Source: Actinophytocola sp963840275 (GTDB lineage Bacteria; Actinomycetota; Actinomycetes; Mycobacteriales; Pseudonocardiaceae). Taken from it: a stretch of DNA of 64,000 nucleotides. Positions within the stretch are counted from its first letter, which is position 1, and each line of letters starts with the position of its first letter. The stretch spans positions 62,001 to 126,000 of the forward strand of contig CAWIYK010000002.1 in NCBI GenBank assembly GCA_963840275.1, read 5' to 3'. Both the position numbers and the translations under genes were made by a program. This document shows, in pieces, positions 26,205 to 33,611 of the stretch. The notes under the pieces are model-generated. The model saw only the letters and a program-made list of their open reading frames with translations. It ran no database searches and was not told the origin of the DNA.

Positions 26205-26240
26205 CTGACTTAACTGAGTTGCTTCGCCTACTCTTGTTGC
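26205..26240 (+). promoter_or_regulatory. Probable leaderless promoter and operator of the GntR gene
   Basis: CTGACT (26205-26210) and TACTCT (26229-26234) are 18 bases apart, and the -10 ends 6 bases before the GntR ATG at 26241, so the mRNA probably starts at the ATG. The near-palindrome AACTGACTTAACTGAGTT overlaps the -35 and is a candidate operator. Confidence 0.45.
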
Positions 26241-26588
26241 ATGGCCTCTCTGGACCCGGACGACCCGCGCGCGCCGTACCTGCAAGTGGCCGGCGGCCTG
26301 CGCGCCGCCATCCGGTCGGGGGAGTACGGCCCTGGCGTGCAGCTGCCGACCTATCAGGAACTCGCCGAGACCTGGGGTGTCGCGATCAACACGGCCAAGT
26401 CCGCGGTGACGCTGTTGCGCGACAAGGGCCTGGTGGTCACTCAGCACGGCAAGGGGTCGTTCGTGCGGACCCAAGCGCCGGACGGTGAGGCGCCGGCCCG
26501 CGACGGTGGTGGAGACGAACGCGTCTGGCAGGCCCTCGCCGATCTCCGTCGCCGCGTCACCGAACTCGAACGGCGCCTGGAGTCCTAG
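26241..26588 (+). CDS. GntR-family repressor (KorSA-like)
   Basis: A 115-residue regulator with a GntR winged helix (PYLQVAGGLRAAIRSGEYGP, LPTYQELAETWGVAINTAKS, LLRDKGLVVTQHGKGSFVRT) and a short C-terminal coiled coil (VWQALADLRRRVTELERRLE) in place of a ligand domain. This build matches the KorSA-type repressors that hold AICE replication and transfer genes off. It is divergent from the transfer operon, and its 3' end overlaps by 4 bases the converging small membrane-protein gene. Confidence 0.85.
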   Translation: MASLDPDDPRAPYLQVAGGLRAAIRSGEYGPGVQLPTYQELAETWGVAINTAKSAVTLLRDKGLVVTQHGKGSFVRTQAPDGEAPARDGGGDERVWQALADLRRRVTELERRLES

Positions 26589-26785
26589 CCCATCAGTGAC
26601 CGGAAGAAGCTCACGAAGCCGTCGATCACGGCTCCGAAGCCACTGAAGAGCGTCTTCGCGAAGCCGGCCGCGTCGGTTGGGTGCTTCACCACGATTACCA
26701 AGATGGCCAATACGACCGCGACGCCAATTGTCTTGGCCATCATTCCGCCGCCGGTCTTCATTCCGGGAATTACGTTCCTGGCCAT
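26585..26785 (-). CDS. Small membrane protein
   Basis: A 66-residue protein with one strong membrane helix (KTIGVAVVLAILVIVVKH) and an amphipathic C-terminal helix (FGAVIDGFVSFFRSLMG). It converges on the GntR gene with a 4-base stop overlap. Such small proteins are frequent in actinomycete elements; a role in mating-pore assembly or exclusion is possible but not shown. Confidence 0.6.
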   Translation of the reverse strand: MARNVIPGMKTGGGMMAKTIGVAVVLAILVIVVKHPTDAAGFAKTLFSGFGAVIDGFVSFFRSLMG

Positions 26786-26868
26786 TGTTGCCCCTTTCGC
26801 CGTTGTTGCTCATGCATCAACTATGTGGCCTGAGGCGCAGGCTGAGAAGTGTCGCAATAGTCCCCAAA

Positions 26869-26914
26869 CACTGAACTTGCGCTGAACCGACCGCACTGAA
26901 CTTTCACCGAACTT
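26869..26914. repeat. Four 10-bp repeats, consensus CACTGAACTT
   Basis: Copies at 26869-26878 and 26894-26903 are identical (CACTGAACTT). Those at 26880 (CGCTGAACC) and 26905 (CACCGAACTT) differ slightly. Start-to-start spacing is 11, 14 and 11 bases, so they form two pairs on one face of the helix. They lie between the divergent small membrane gene and the aminotransferase gene and look like a regulator-binding array. Confidence 0.6.
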
Positions 26915-26963
26915 CGGGCGTCTCGGCATGTCATCGCGGCTGTCCGCGTGTAAGGCTGACGGC

Positions 26964-27743
26964 ATGCAGCTGAACGGTGTCCCCCCGACCATGGACCAGG
27001 TCAAGGCTCTGGCGTTGACCAACTACGGTCACTTCACGTCGATGCTGACGGAAGACGGCCGCGCACGTGGCCTGTCGCTCCACATGCAACGGCTGGCGCG
27101 GGACTGTCGGCTGCTCTTCGACGTCGACCTGGACACCGAGCAGGTGCGGCACTACATCCGCCAAGCGTTGGTTGACCAGGCGCCACGCACGGTCGCCCGG
27201 GTGACGGTCTACGACCCCACGCTGGAACTTGGCACGATCGGGGCGGACGCCACACCGCATGTCCTCGTGACGACGCGGCCGGCCGGTACGGGTGCGCCTG
27301 GCCCGCTGCGCCTACAAGCGTCCTCGTACCGGCGGGAGATGCCCGCGGTCAAGCACATCGGCCTGTTCGGTGCCCTTCGATGCAGGCGAACCGCACAACG
27401 CGAGGGTTTCGACGACGTCTTGTTCCTGAACCAGGACGGGACCATTTCCGAAATCGCGACGTCGAACATCGGGTTTGTCCGTGACGGAAACATCGTGTGG
27501 CCGCGTTCGGAATGGCTGACCGGCATCACCATGACTCTGCTGAACCAGGCGTTGGACGAGCCGATTCGCACTGAACCAGTCACCCTGACGGATCTCCCGA
27601 CCGTGGAGTTTGTGTTCGCGACCAACGCGGCGACCGGCATCCGGCCAGTGGTCTCAGTGGATGACCAGTCGTGGTCCGTCGACCACCCGACGCTGGAGAA
27701 GCTGCGCGACCTGTACGCGGACATCCCCGCCGAGCAGCTCTAG
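26964..27743 (+). CDS. Class IV aminotransferase-fold PLP enzyme
   Basis: A 259-residue fold-type IV PLP protein, related to branched-chain aminotransferase and aminodeoxychorismate lyase. The expected PLP lysine is in PAVKHIGLFGALRCRR. The C-terminal half has FDDVLFLNQDGTISEIATSN, where the Glu normally contacts the cofactor, and FVFATNAATGIRPVVSVD. Start ATG 26964 follows the repeat array. It is a single-gene accessory in the element. Similar genes recur in actinomycete islands, but their substrate is not known to me. Confidence 0.82.
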   Translation: MQLNGVPPTMDQVKALALTNYGHFTSMLTEDGRARGLSLHMQRLARDCRLLFDVDLDTEQVRHYIRQALVDQAPRTVARVTVYDPTLELGTIGADATPHVLVTTRPAGTGAPGPLRLQASSYRREMPAVKHIGLFGALRCRRTAQREGFDDVLFLNQDGTISEIATSNIGFVRDGNIVWPRSEWLTGITMTLLNQALDEPIRTEPVTLTDLPTVEFVFATNAATGIRPVVSVDDQSWSVDHPTLEKLRDLYADIPAEQL

Positions 27744-27823
27744 CGAACCTTCCCCGCACCTTCCCCCAAGTTGCCCCATTGCGTGCGGTCGATCTTGATC
27801 GTTCCGCTATCGATGCTGGAGCT

Positions 27824-28174
27824 ATGACCAGCGACTTCGCGCCGTGCCGCGATCGATCCGAGCCAGATTGCGTGACAGCGTTAGGCATGAACGCTCCGGA
27901 GTGGGGCGGTGGGGACGTGGCGCCGACGCACTTACTGAGTGCATGGGAGGCCGTCTACCGGGACTACGTGTCGGCGTCGGACCGGACGGACGGGAAGAAC
28001 GTCCAAGACCGGCAGGTGCTGGCACAGCTTTCGGCGCGGGTCGCGGTGGCGTGGCGACGGTTGGCAGATGCCCCAGGGGTCGAGTGGTGGCTTGTGGCCG
28101 CGTTTTCCACGGCGGCCGAAGCGATGGAGCAGCAGGCGCGAGACTGGAGTGTTCGTGGTCGGAGGTCCCTGTGA
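27824..28174 (+). CDS. Hypothetical helical protein
   Basis: A 116-residue protein from ATG 27824 with GGAG just upstream. The conserved-looking part is APTHLLSAWEAVYRDYVSAS followed by RQVLAQLSARVAVAWRRLAD and WWLVAAFSTAAEAMEQQARD, all predicted helices without membrane segments. Its TGA overlaps the next GTG as GTGA. No family recognised; the coupling suggests it works with the next two genes. Confidence 0.7.
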   Translation: MTSDFAPCRDRSEPDCVTALGMNAPEWGGGDVAPTHLLSAWEAVYRDYVSASDRTDGKNVQDRQVLAQLSARVAVAWRRLADAPGVEWWLVAAFSTAAEAMEQQARDWSVRGRRSL

Positions 28175-29007
28175 CTGAGGGGCTGATGTCTGGAGCGCGG
28201 GTGACAGGTCGCCACGGGATGACGCTCGTGCGGCTGCTGGACGGCGTGCTTCCGTCAGGGCGGCCGGCGCCCGCTGGCCACCCGTGCCGAAGCCATGGAC
28301 GCCCGGTGCACATCGTGTCGGAAGAGTTTGTGGTGACGCCGGGCTCCGAGGGCGGACCAGGCGCGGTGGTCAGCACCGAACCGGTTATCGCGTGCTGCGG
28401 GCTGGTGTTCGAACCGGGCACGGTGGAGGCGGTCACATGGGGGACGGTGTGGCCACACGAGGTGTGCGTGCGCATGACAGGTCGTCCCCGGTCGTTCGTG
28501 TCTCGTGTGTACCGCGAAGCGCGAGACACGACGTTGCGTCTGAACGCGTCCGATGGGGACATGGACACCTCGATCGCATTGTTGGAAAAGGTGCTCGCGG
28601 CGCGCGGGCAGGACTGGACGCGGGACGACGAGGGCGACGTCTGGGCCTACGAGGCCAGTTTCAACGACGTGTTCCCTGGTGATCGTCTGTATCCGCGAGG
28701 TCGGGACATCGGGCTGGAACAGTTGACGGTGGAGATTCCTTATCCCGACGTGGTGCACATTCACGCGTGCGGCGTGCGGGACGGTTGTTCTCACCACCTG
28801 GCGCGCACGGAGACGTTCTCCCTCAACGACATGGAAGCCGTCGAGAAGCGCATATCTTCGCACGAGATCGCGGCGACATCGATCCCGTTGATGGAGCTGG
28901 CGTGGTGTCTGATCACCGGTAATTGCTCGGCGATCCCGGTGTGTGAAGCGGCCGATCCGGTTCTATGGCGAGACCTGATGGGAACGAGTAAGCGGTGCGT
29001 GCCATGA
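28171..29007 (+). CDS. Hypothetical protein of the coupled trio
   Basis: A 278-residue protein from GTG 28171, with GGAGG upstream and GTGA coupling to the previous gene. The N-terminal part has scattered Cys/His (HPCRSHGRPVHIV, then VIACCGLVFEPG) that could bind a metal. The remainder is mixed alpha/beta (WTRDDEGDVWAYEASFNDVF) and ends with SLNDMEAVEKRISSHEIAAT. The stop overlaps the next ATG as ATGA. I do not recognise a family. Confidence 0.7.
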   Translation: MTEGLMSGARVTGRHGMTLVRLLDGVLPSGRPAPAGHPCRSHGRPVHIVSEEFVVTPGSEGGPGAVVSTEPVIACCGLVFEPGTVEAVTWGTVWPHEVCVRMTGRPRSFVSRVYREARDTTLRLNASDGDMDTSIALLEKVLAARGQDWTRDDEGDVWAYEASFNDVFPGDRLYPRGRDIGLEQLTVEIPYPDVVHIHACGVRDGCSHHLARTETFSLNDMEAVEKRISSHEIAATSIPLMELAWCLITGNCSAIPVCEAADPVLWRDLMGTSKRCVP

Positions 29008-29216
29008 CCGAGTTCGTGCCCGCGTCGAAGCAGGTCAAGATCGTCGGCGAGCTGGAAGCGGCCAGTCACGCTATCGCCGAGCACTCGCGACGGGTGTTGA
29101 TGGGAGAGGCCGCCGATTGGGGCTTGGTAGCCGAGCAACTTGCCGCTGCGGCGCGCCTGTGCCGTGGCCAAGTCGTGGTCAAGCTGACCGACATCGGCGA
29201 CTCCGGCGGCCGGTGA
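29004..29216 (+). CDS. Small hypothetical protein
   Basis: A 70-residue, wholly helical protein (VKIVGELEAASHAIAEHSRR, LVAEQLAAAARLCRGQVVVK). ATG 29004 overlaps the upstream stop (ATGA) and the stop is 4 bases before the next gene, so it is one of at least four co-translated genes. Function unknown. Confidence 0.65.
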   Translation: MTEFVPASKQVKIVGELEAASHAIAEHSRRVLMGEAADWGLVAEQLAAAARLCRGQVVVKLTDIGDSGGR

Positions 29217-29220
29217 GGCT

Positions 29221-29703
29221 GTGGAGCTGAACACGCAGGAGGAGTTCGCGCGACTCCTAGGAGACGAGATTCGTCTGGCCCGTGAGACAAGAGGTTGGAC
29301 CAGAGCAAACCTCGTCGCGCGACTCCCGTCAGGTATCGGCGACCGGACGCTGCTGAGCTACGAACACGGCATCAGGCATATGACCGTGGTGCGGTTGATC
29401 GAGATCTGCCGCGTCCTCGAAGTCCCTGCCTCGAGCATCCTGCACCGCGCCACGAAGAAAGCAGACGACCCACGGGGATACTCCTTCAAGGTCAACCTTC
29501 GGGAGATTCTCCGGGATCAGCAGACGGAGTTCGAGCAGCTTCGACGTTGGGCCGTGACGAGACTCAGGGAAACCTCCGACCCGAATCTCACGCTCTCCGC
29601 AGCGACCGTCCGCGAGATGTCCGCTGTTCTCGGTTTGGGGCACCGTCGACTGGCTGCGTACCTGGTCGCGTTCTCCAGCGGACCCACGCCTGATGGCGAA
29701 TGA
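29221..29703 (+). CDS. XRE-type HTH regulator, first tandem copy
   Basis: A 160-residue regulator, GTG start. The XRE helix-turn-helix (GDEIRLARETRGWTRANLVA, then GDRTLLSYEHGIRHMTVVRL) is followed by a helical C-terminal domain (FEQLRRWAVTRLRETSD, TVREMSAVLGLGHRRLAAYL). It is paralogous to the next gene, with the same LPSGIGDRTLL(S/A)YEHG core. This subfamily is common in actinomycete mobile elements; targets are unknown. Confidence 0.82.
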   Translation: MELNTQEEFARLLGDEIRLARETRGWTRANLVARLPSGIGDRTLLSYEHGIRHMTVVRLIEICRVLEVPASSILHRATKKADDPRGYSFKVNLREILRDQQTEFEQLRRWAVTRLRETSDPNLTLSAATVREMSAVLGLGHRRLAAYLVAFSSGPTPDGE

Positions 29704-29761
29704 AGCAACGCCCAACCAGCGGTACAAGCAAGCCAACTGATGCGCAGGAGGAAGTACAACC

Positions 29762-30247
29762 GTGGTGCTGAACACCCAGGACAAGGAAACCGCCGAAGCC
29801 ATCGCATGCGGAATCGGTGAGGAACTGCGGCACAGGCGGGACGCGGAAGGCGTGTCCCGAGCAAAGTTCGTGAAGCGGCTGCCCTCCGGCATCGGCGACC
29901 GGACGCTGCTGGCCTACGAACACGGCGTCCGGCAGCTCACCGTTGTCAGGTTGATCGAGCTGTCCGAGGGGCTCAAGGTGGGTGCCCCGATCGTCCTCGG
30001 TCAGGGACTACAGCGGGCGCAGGTGACGCTCCAGCACATTCCGCTGCGCGTCGACCTGTGCCAGCTCCTCAAAACCACCCACGCGAGGATTCGGCCCCTG
30101 CATCAGTGGGCGAAGAACAGGATGAACGACAGTGAGAACGGCGTCGTCGAGGTACTTCCGCCAGGCGTGCGGGAGCTGGCTGCGTCCCTAGGTTTCCCTC
30201 ACCACGACATGGCCGGCCACCTGGCGAAGTTCATCCCAGTGAGCTGA
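29762..30247 (+). CDS. XRE-type HTH regulator, second tandem copy
   Basis: A 161-residue paralogue of the preceding regulator, GTG start with a strong AGGAGGAA upstream. The HTH core is RLPSGIGDRTLLAYEHGVRQ. The C-terminal domain is diverged (LPPGVRELAASLGFPHHDMA). The copies are clearly diverged, so the duplication is not recent. It ends 8 bases before the converging FGE-domain gene. Confidence 0.82.
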   Translation: MVLNTQDKETAEAIACGIGEELRHRRDAEGVSRAKFVKRLPSGIGDRTLLAYEHGVRQLTVVRLIELSEGLKVGAPIVLGQGLQRAQVTLQHIPLRVDLCQLLKTTHARIRPLHQWAKNRMNDSENGVVEVLPPGVRELAASLGFPHHDMAGHLAKFIPVS

Positions 30248-30255
30248 CGCGCCGC

Positions 30256-31176
30256 TCAACCGTCCAGCGTTTCGGCTGTCGCAACGCACCGAAACCCGGT
30301 GTCGTCATCGCACATGGATGCGGCGGCGTCGTTGAACGACGATGGTGTCGCCCGTAGGAATGGACTGGTCCAAGCGCCGCCCTTCAGTTCGTGCCGACCG
30401 GGCTTGGTTTCGCTGGAGCACCACTCCCAGACGTTTCCGCACATGTCGAACACACCGTATGGGCTGACTCCGCTCTGGTAGCAGTCCACGGCGGTCGTGC
30501 TGCCCACGCCGTTCTCGCGAACGTTGCACTTGGCCGGCGTGGTCTGGTCGCCCCACGGGTAGACGGTGCCCCTGGTGCCCCGTGCGGCCTTCTCCCACTG
30601 CTGACCAGTAGGCAGCGACTTCCCCGCCCACTCGGCATACGCGGCCGCGTCGTTCCAGGTCACGAAGACCACGGGATGGGTTCTGCGATCAGGTGCCGGC
30701 TGCCCATCCTCCCAGTCCTGCAGCGGCGTGTGACCGGTGGCCGCGACGAACCGCGCGTACTCGACGTTCGTGACGGGGTAGACGTCGATGTAGAAGGTCG
30801 GCAGCCAGATGGGCTCATTGCCTGGCCCCGACAGGAAAACGCTCCCGTCGACCTTCGCCATGGAGCGGCCGTCGACCGGATGGCGAACGTGGCTTTCCCC
30901 GATCGGCGCGGCGACGCCGCCATCCTCCTCGGGCACGAGCGAGTCGCCTGTGAGGAAGGAGAAGCGTGCCTGCGTGTCGGGATCGCAGCGCGACAGCGCG
31001 GTGTCGAGAGCCGCTTGGTTGACCGGCCGCGGACGGATGTTCTCCCGCCCCGCTTCCCACTTGGAGATCATTCGCTCACTGACACCAAGATGTGCCGCGA
31101 ACTCCCGGATGCTCATCCGCTTGGCCTCGCGGAGTGCCCGAACCTCGATACCCGACCAGCGCTGAACCGTGGCCAC
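30256..31176 (-). CDS. HTH fused to formylglycine-generating-enzyme-like (SUMF1) domain
   Basis: A 306-residue fusion. Residues 1-75 are an XRE helix-turn-helix (MSIREFAAHLGVSERMISKW). Residues 100-305 are an FGE-sulfatase (C-type-lectin-like) domain: FYIDVYPVTNVEYARFVAAT, FVTWNDAAAYAEWAGKSLPT, QWEKAARGTRGTVYPWGD, YGVFDMCGNVWEWCSS, then HELKGGAW and DTGFRCV. The GGSW-x-C and later Cys of true formylglycine generators are not present after KGGAW, so oxidase activity is unlikely. The domain may be a ligand-binding lectin-like fold coupled to DNA binding. Confidence 0.82.
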   Translation of the reverse strand: MATVQRWSGIEVRALREAKRMSIREFAAHLGVSERMISKWEAGRENIRPRPVNQAALDTALSRCDPDTQARFSFLTGDSLVPEEDGGVAAPIGESHVRHPVDGRSMAKVDGSVFLSGPGNEPIWLPTFYIDVYPVTNVEYARFVAATGHTPLQDWEDGQPAPDRRTHPVVFVTWNDAAAYAEWAGKSLPTGQQWEKAARGTRGTVYPWGDQTTPAKCNVRENGVGSTTAVDCYQSGVSPYGVFDMCGNVWEWCSSETKPGRHELKGGAWTSPFLRATPSSFNDAAASMCDDDTGFRCVATAETLDG

Positions 31177-31217
31177 GCTTCCCCCTGTCTGGCTCTCTCG
31201 CTTCCCCGATGTGAGCG

Positions 31218-31472
31218 CTACGATCGGCTGGTCACGAACGTGCCCTTGACCGGCACGGTGATCACGAGCCCGCGTTCCCGCAGCTCCTTCGTGGCCCGGC
31301 GGGCGGTGCCGAGACTGACGCCGTACTCGTCGGCCAGGTCCCGCTCCGCCGGAAGGCGGGTGTTGGGCGGAAGATCCCCGGCATCGATACGCGCCGCGAC
31401 GTGGTCGGCCATGGCCACGTACAGGTAGTCCGGGCCGACCTTCGCTGGGTCGAAGTCAGGGATCTTGCTCAC
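31218..31472 (-). CDS. Short GntR-type HTH protein
   Basis: An 84-residue protein that is almost only a GntR winged helix (YLYVAMADHVAARIDAGDLP, RDLADEYGVSLGTARRATKE, LRERGLVITVPVKGTFV) with no effector domain. It is divergent from the XRE-TPR gene, separated by about 90 bases, and may control it or another element gene. Confidence 0.8.
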   Translation of the reverse strand: MSKIPDFDPAKVGPDYLYVAMADHVAARIDAGDLPPNTRLPAERDLADEYGVSLGTARRATKELRERGLVITVPVKGTFVTSRS

Positions 31473-31565
31473 GATCGCACTGTATGTAGTCAGTGATATC
31501 TACAGAACGTAAGTACGCGTCCTAACGCTATGCAGCGCGTCATAGTGCGTCCTATGCTGACCTGC

Positions 31566-32873
31566 GTGAATGCAGAACCTGTGCCCTTGGCAACGGGCCA
31601 GTCGCTTGGCGCGGGTCAAGCAGAGACGGACGTGTCCCCGCCTCGACACAACAAGTTGCTGACCGCTGCTCGAGCGCGGATCGAGTCGCCGGGAACGCCC
31701 GGCCAGCCCATGACGCGCCAAGAGTTGGCGGAGGCCGTCAACGACCACGTGTTTCGCGCGACTGGCACGCCCGGGGCCGTCGACGCTCGACACGCCGGCC
31801 GCTGGGAGCGGGGTGCCACCAGGTGGCCCGCGGCGCGGTACCGCGCGGCCCTCCGCGCCGTGCTCAACGTGGCGACGGACGTCGAGCTGGGGTTCCGCAG
31901 GCCGTCGCGAGTTACCGTGGAGGACGTGGACCGCAAGACCTTCCTCAAGACGACGCTCGGGGTTGGCGCTGGGGCTTTGTTCGCGCCATCGGACGCCAAT
32001 CTGACCGACATCCTGTCCGGCCCGACCGCGCACTACCGGCAGATGGAGTCGGCCGTCGCGTCCGACCGGTTGTCGCCGGCCGTAGACGCGCATCTGACCT
32101 TGACTGTCGGAATCGTGCGTGATCGCCTCCGCACCTCAAACGGCTTCCGGACGCTTTCCGAGATCGCCGGCCTGGCGGCCTGGCTGGCAGCGGACCGAGG
32201 CGACAACGCCACGGCGCGGCGCCGCTACGTCGAGGCGATCGGGTACGCCAAGCGTGCGCACCACCCACTGTTGGCCGCGTACATGACGGCCAGCCTTGGT
32301 CACTTCGCCGTGGAGACTGGCGACAGCAACCAGGGGCTGACGCTGCTCCAGCGCGCATCGCAACAGCTCGATGCCAGGGCACCGGATACCGCTCGTGCCT
32401 GGTTGGCGTCGCTGCTCGCGGTGGCATACGCCCACACAGGCGACCGGAAACAGGCCCTCGCCGAACTACGCCGAGCCGAGACACTGGCCGTCCGGAACGT
32501 CGGTGAGCCGCAGTGGCCGTGGGTGTTCGCGTTCTCGTCGGCCAAAGCTGCCCGGTACCGAGCGAGCGCACTCGGCCGGCTCGGCGACCTGCGCGCGGCG
32601 CGGACCGCTTACGCGGCCGCCGGCCCGGCGCTGACCTCCGCGAAGCCCCGTGCTCTCGCCCAGGTCGAGCACGCCATGGTCCTGGCCCGAACCGGAGACA
32701 TCGCCAGCGGTTGCACATTGGCGACTGAGGCTCTCGCGGTCGGACGCACGTACGGGAGCGAACGGATCACCAGCCGAGTCCGTGAGTTCCGTTCAAGCAT
32801 CGCCGTGCAAACCGCAGAAGCCAGACAACTGGACGAGGCACTAGCCACGCTCTACGAACGGGAAGAGGGATGA
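31566..32873 (+). CDS. XRE-like regulator with TPR repeats
   Basis: About 435 residues. The N-terminal region holds an HTH (MTRQELAEAVNDHV, then VDARHAGRWERGATRWPAAR). A hydrophobic link follows (RKTFLKTTLGVGAGALFAP). The remainder is tetratricopeptide-like helical repeats (RRRYVEAIGYAKRAHHPLLA, LASLLAVAYAHTGDRKQALA, LRRAETLAV). Actinobacteria have many such HTH-TPR proteins, thought to sense peptides or partners. The start is uncertain: GTG 31566 or ATG 31530. The stop overlaps the SLOG gene start as ATGA, a pairing that suggests the two work together. Confidence 0.78.
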   Translation: MNAEPVPLATGQSLGAGQAETDVSPPRHNKLLTAARARIESPGTPGQPMTRQELAEAVNDHVFRATGTPGAVDARHAGRWERGATRWPAARYRAALRAVLNVATDVELGFRRPSRVTVEDVDRKTFLKTTLGVGAGALFAPSDANLTDILSGPTAHYRQMESAVASDRLSPAVDAHLTLTVGIVRDRLRTSNGFRTLSEIAGLAAWLAADRGDNATARRRYVEAIGYAKRAHHPLLAAYMTASLGHFAVETGDSNQGLTLLQRASQQLDARAPDTARAWLASLLAVAYAHTGDRKQALAELRRAETLAVRNVGEPQWPWVFAFSSAKAARYRASALGRLGDLRAARTAYAAAGPALTSAKPRALAQVEHAMVLARTGDIASGCTLATEALAVGRTYGSERITSRVREFRSSIAVQTAEARQLDEALATLYEREEG

Positions 32874-33352
32874 CACGTCTTGCTGTAACCGGGCACCGTG
32901 GCCTCTCCGAGAAGACGACCGCGTTGGTCGACGCTGCTATCCGAAGTGAGATCGGCAAGCGTGCGGAGTACGGCAACCTGGTTGGTCTCAGCTGTATCGC
33001 TGACGGAGCAGATGCCCTCTTCGCCAGAGCCCTACTTGACCATGGCGGCATGCTTCACGTCGTCGTGCCTGCTCGCAAGTACCGCGACGGCCTACCGGCG
33101 GAGCATCACGCCACCTACGACGTGTTGATCGCGGAAGCCGCGGAGATCATCCGTCTTGACCACATCGAGTCGGACTCGGACGCACACATGGACGCCAGTC
33201 TGCGCATGCTCGCCGATGCGGACGAGTTGTTTGCCGTCTGGGACGGTCAGCCAGCACACGGTTACGGCGGAACAGCTGATGTGGTGGACGCGGCCAATGA
33301 CCAGGGCGTACCGGTCACTGTTGTCTGGCCACAAGGCGCAACGCGAGACTGA
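32870..33352 (+). CDS. SLOG/LOG-like nucleotide-binding protein
   Basis: A 160-residue Rossmann-like protein. It begins RLAVTGHRGLSEKTT, continues with LSCIADGADALFARALLDHG, LHVVVPARKYRDGLP and LFAVWDGQPAHGYGGTADVV, and ends with VPVTVVWPQG. The TGHR start, the acidic/glycine GADA loop and the late GGTADVV are the features of SLOG-superfamily proteins, which bind nucleotide-derived ligands or act on them. It is translationally coupled to the HTH-TPR regulator. The ligand is unknown. Confidence 0.75.
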   Translation: MTRLAVTGHRGLSEKTTALVDAAIRSEIGKRAEYGNLVGLSCIADGADALFARALLDHGGMLHVVVPARKYRDGLPAEHHATYDVLIAEAAEIIRLDHIESDSDAHMDASLRMLADADELFAVWDGQPAHGYGGTADVVDAANDQGVPVTVVWPQGATRD

Positions 33353-33378
33353 GCGACGCCCTGAGTGGTCGGCAATGT

Positions 33379-33575
33379 CGGCAACGTCAGTAACCCGCCT
33401 GGTAGAGGGCATGTTGATCAGTAACGCCATCGGTACCGCGGTGGATTGATCGGTAACCGCGGATCTGGCCCCGGATACAGATGGCCGGGGATGGCGGTTA
33501 CCGGTACGGTTATCGATCAAGATGTGTCGGATCTGCGTGGTTACCGCAGTTACCGACGTTACCCACCTTGGCGAC
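33379..33575. repeat. Intergenic array of GGTAACCG-type repeats
   Basis: The gap between the SLOG gene and the ATPase gene carries many copies of GGTAACCG or its complement: 33452-33459, 33495-33502, and three packed copies in 33539-33564. The segment TTGATCGGTAACCG (33446-33459) is matched in inverted form at 33507-33520 with one mismatch. The array resembles an origin or regulator-binding cluster. No gene is present. Confidence 0.55.
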
Positions 33576-33611
33576 TACATAACGAGAGCTCGCTATCGAT
33601 TTAGTTGTCAG

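Noticed and set aside
30256..31176. Diversity-generating retroelement target gene
   Set aside because: The FGE-like domain suits such targets, but there is no reverse transcriptase or template repeat in the window.
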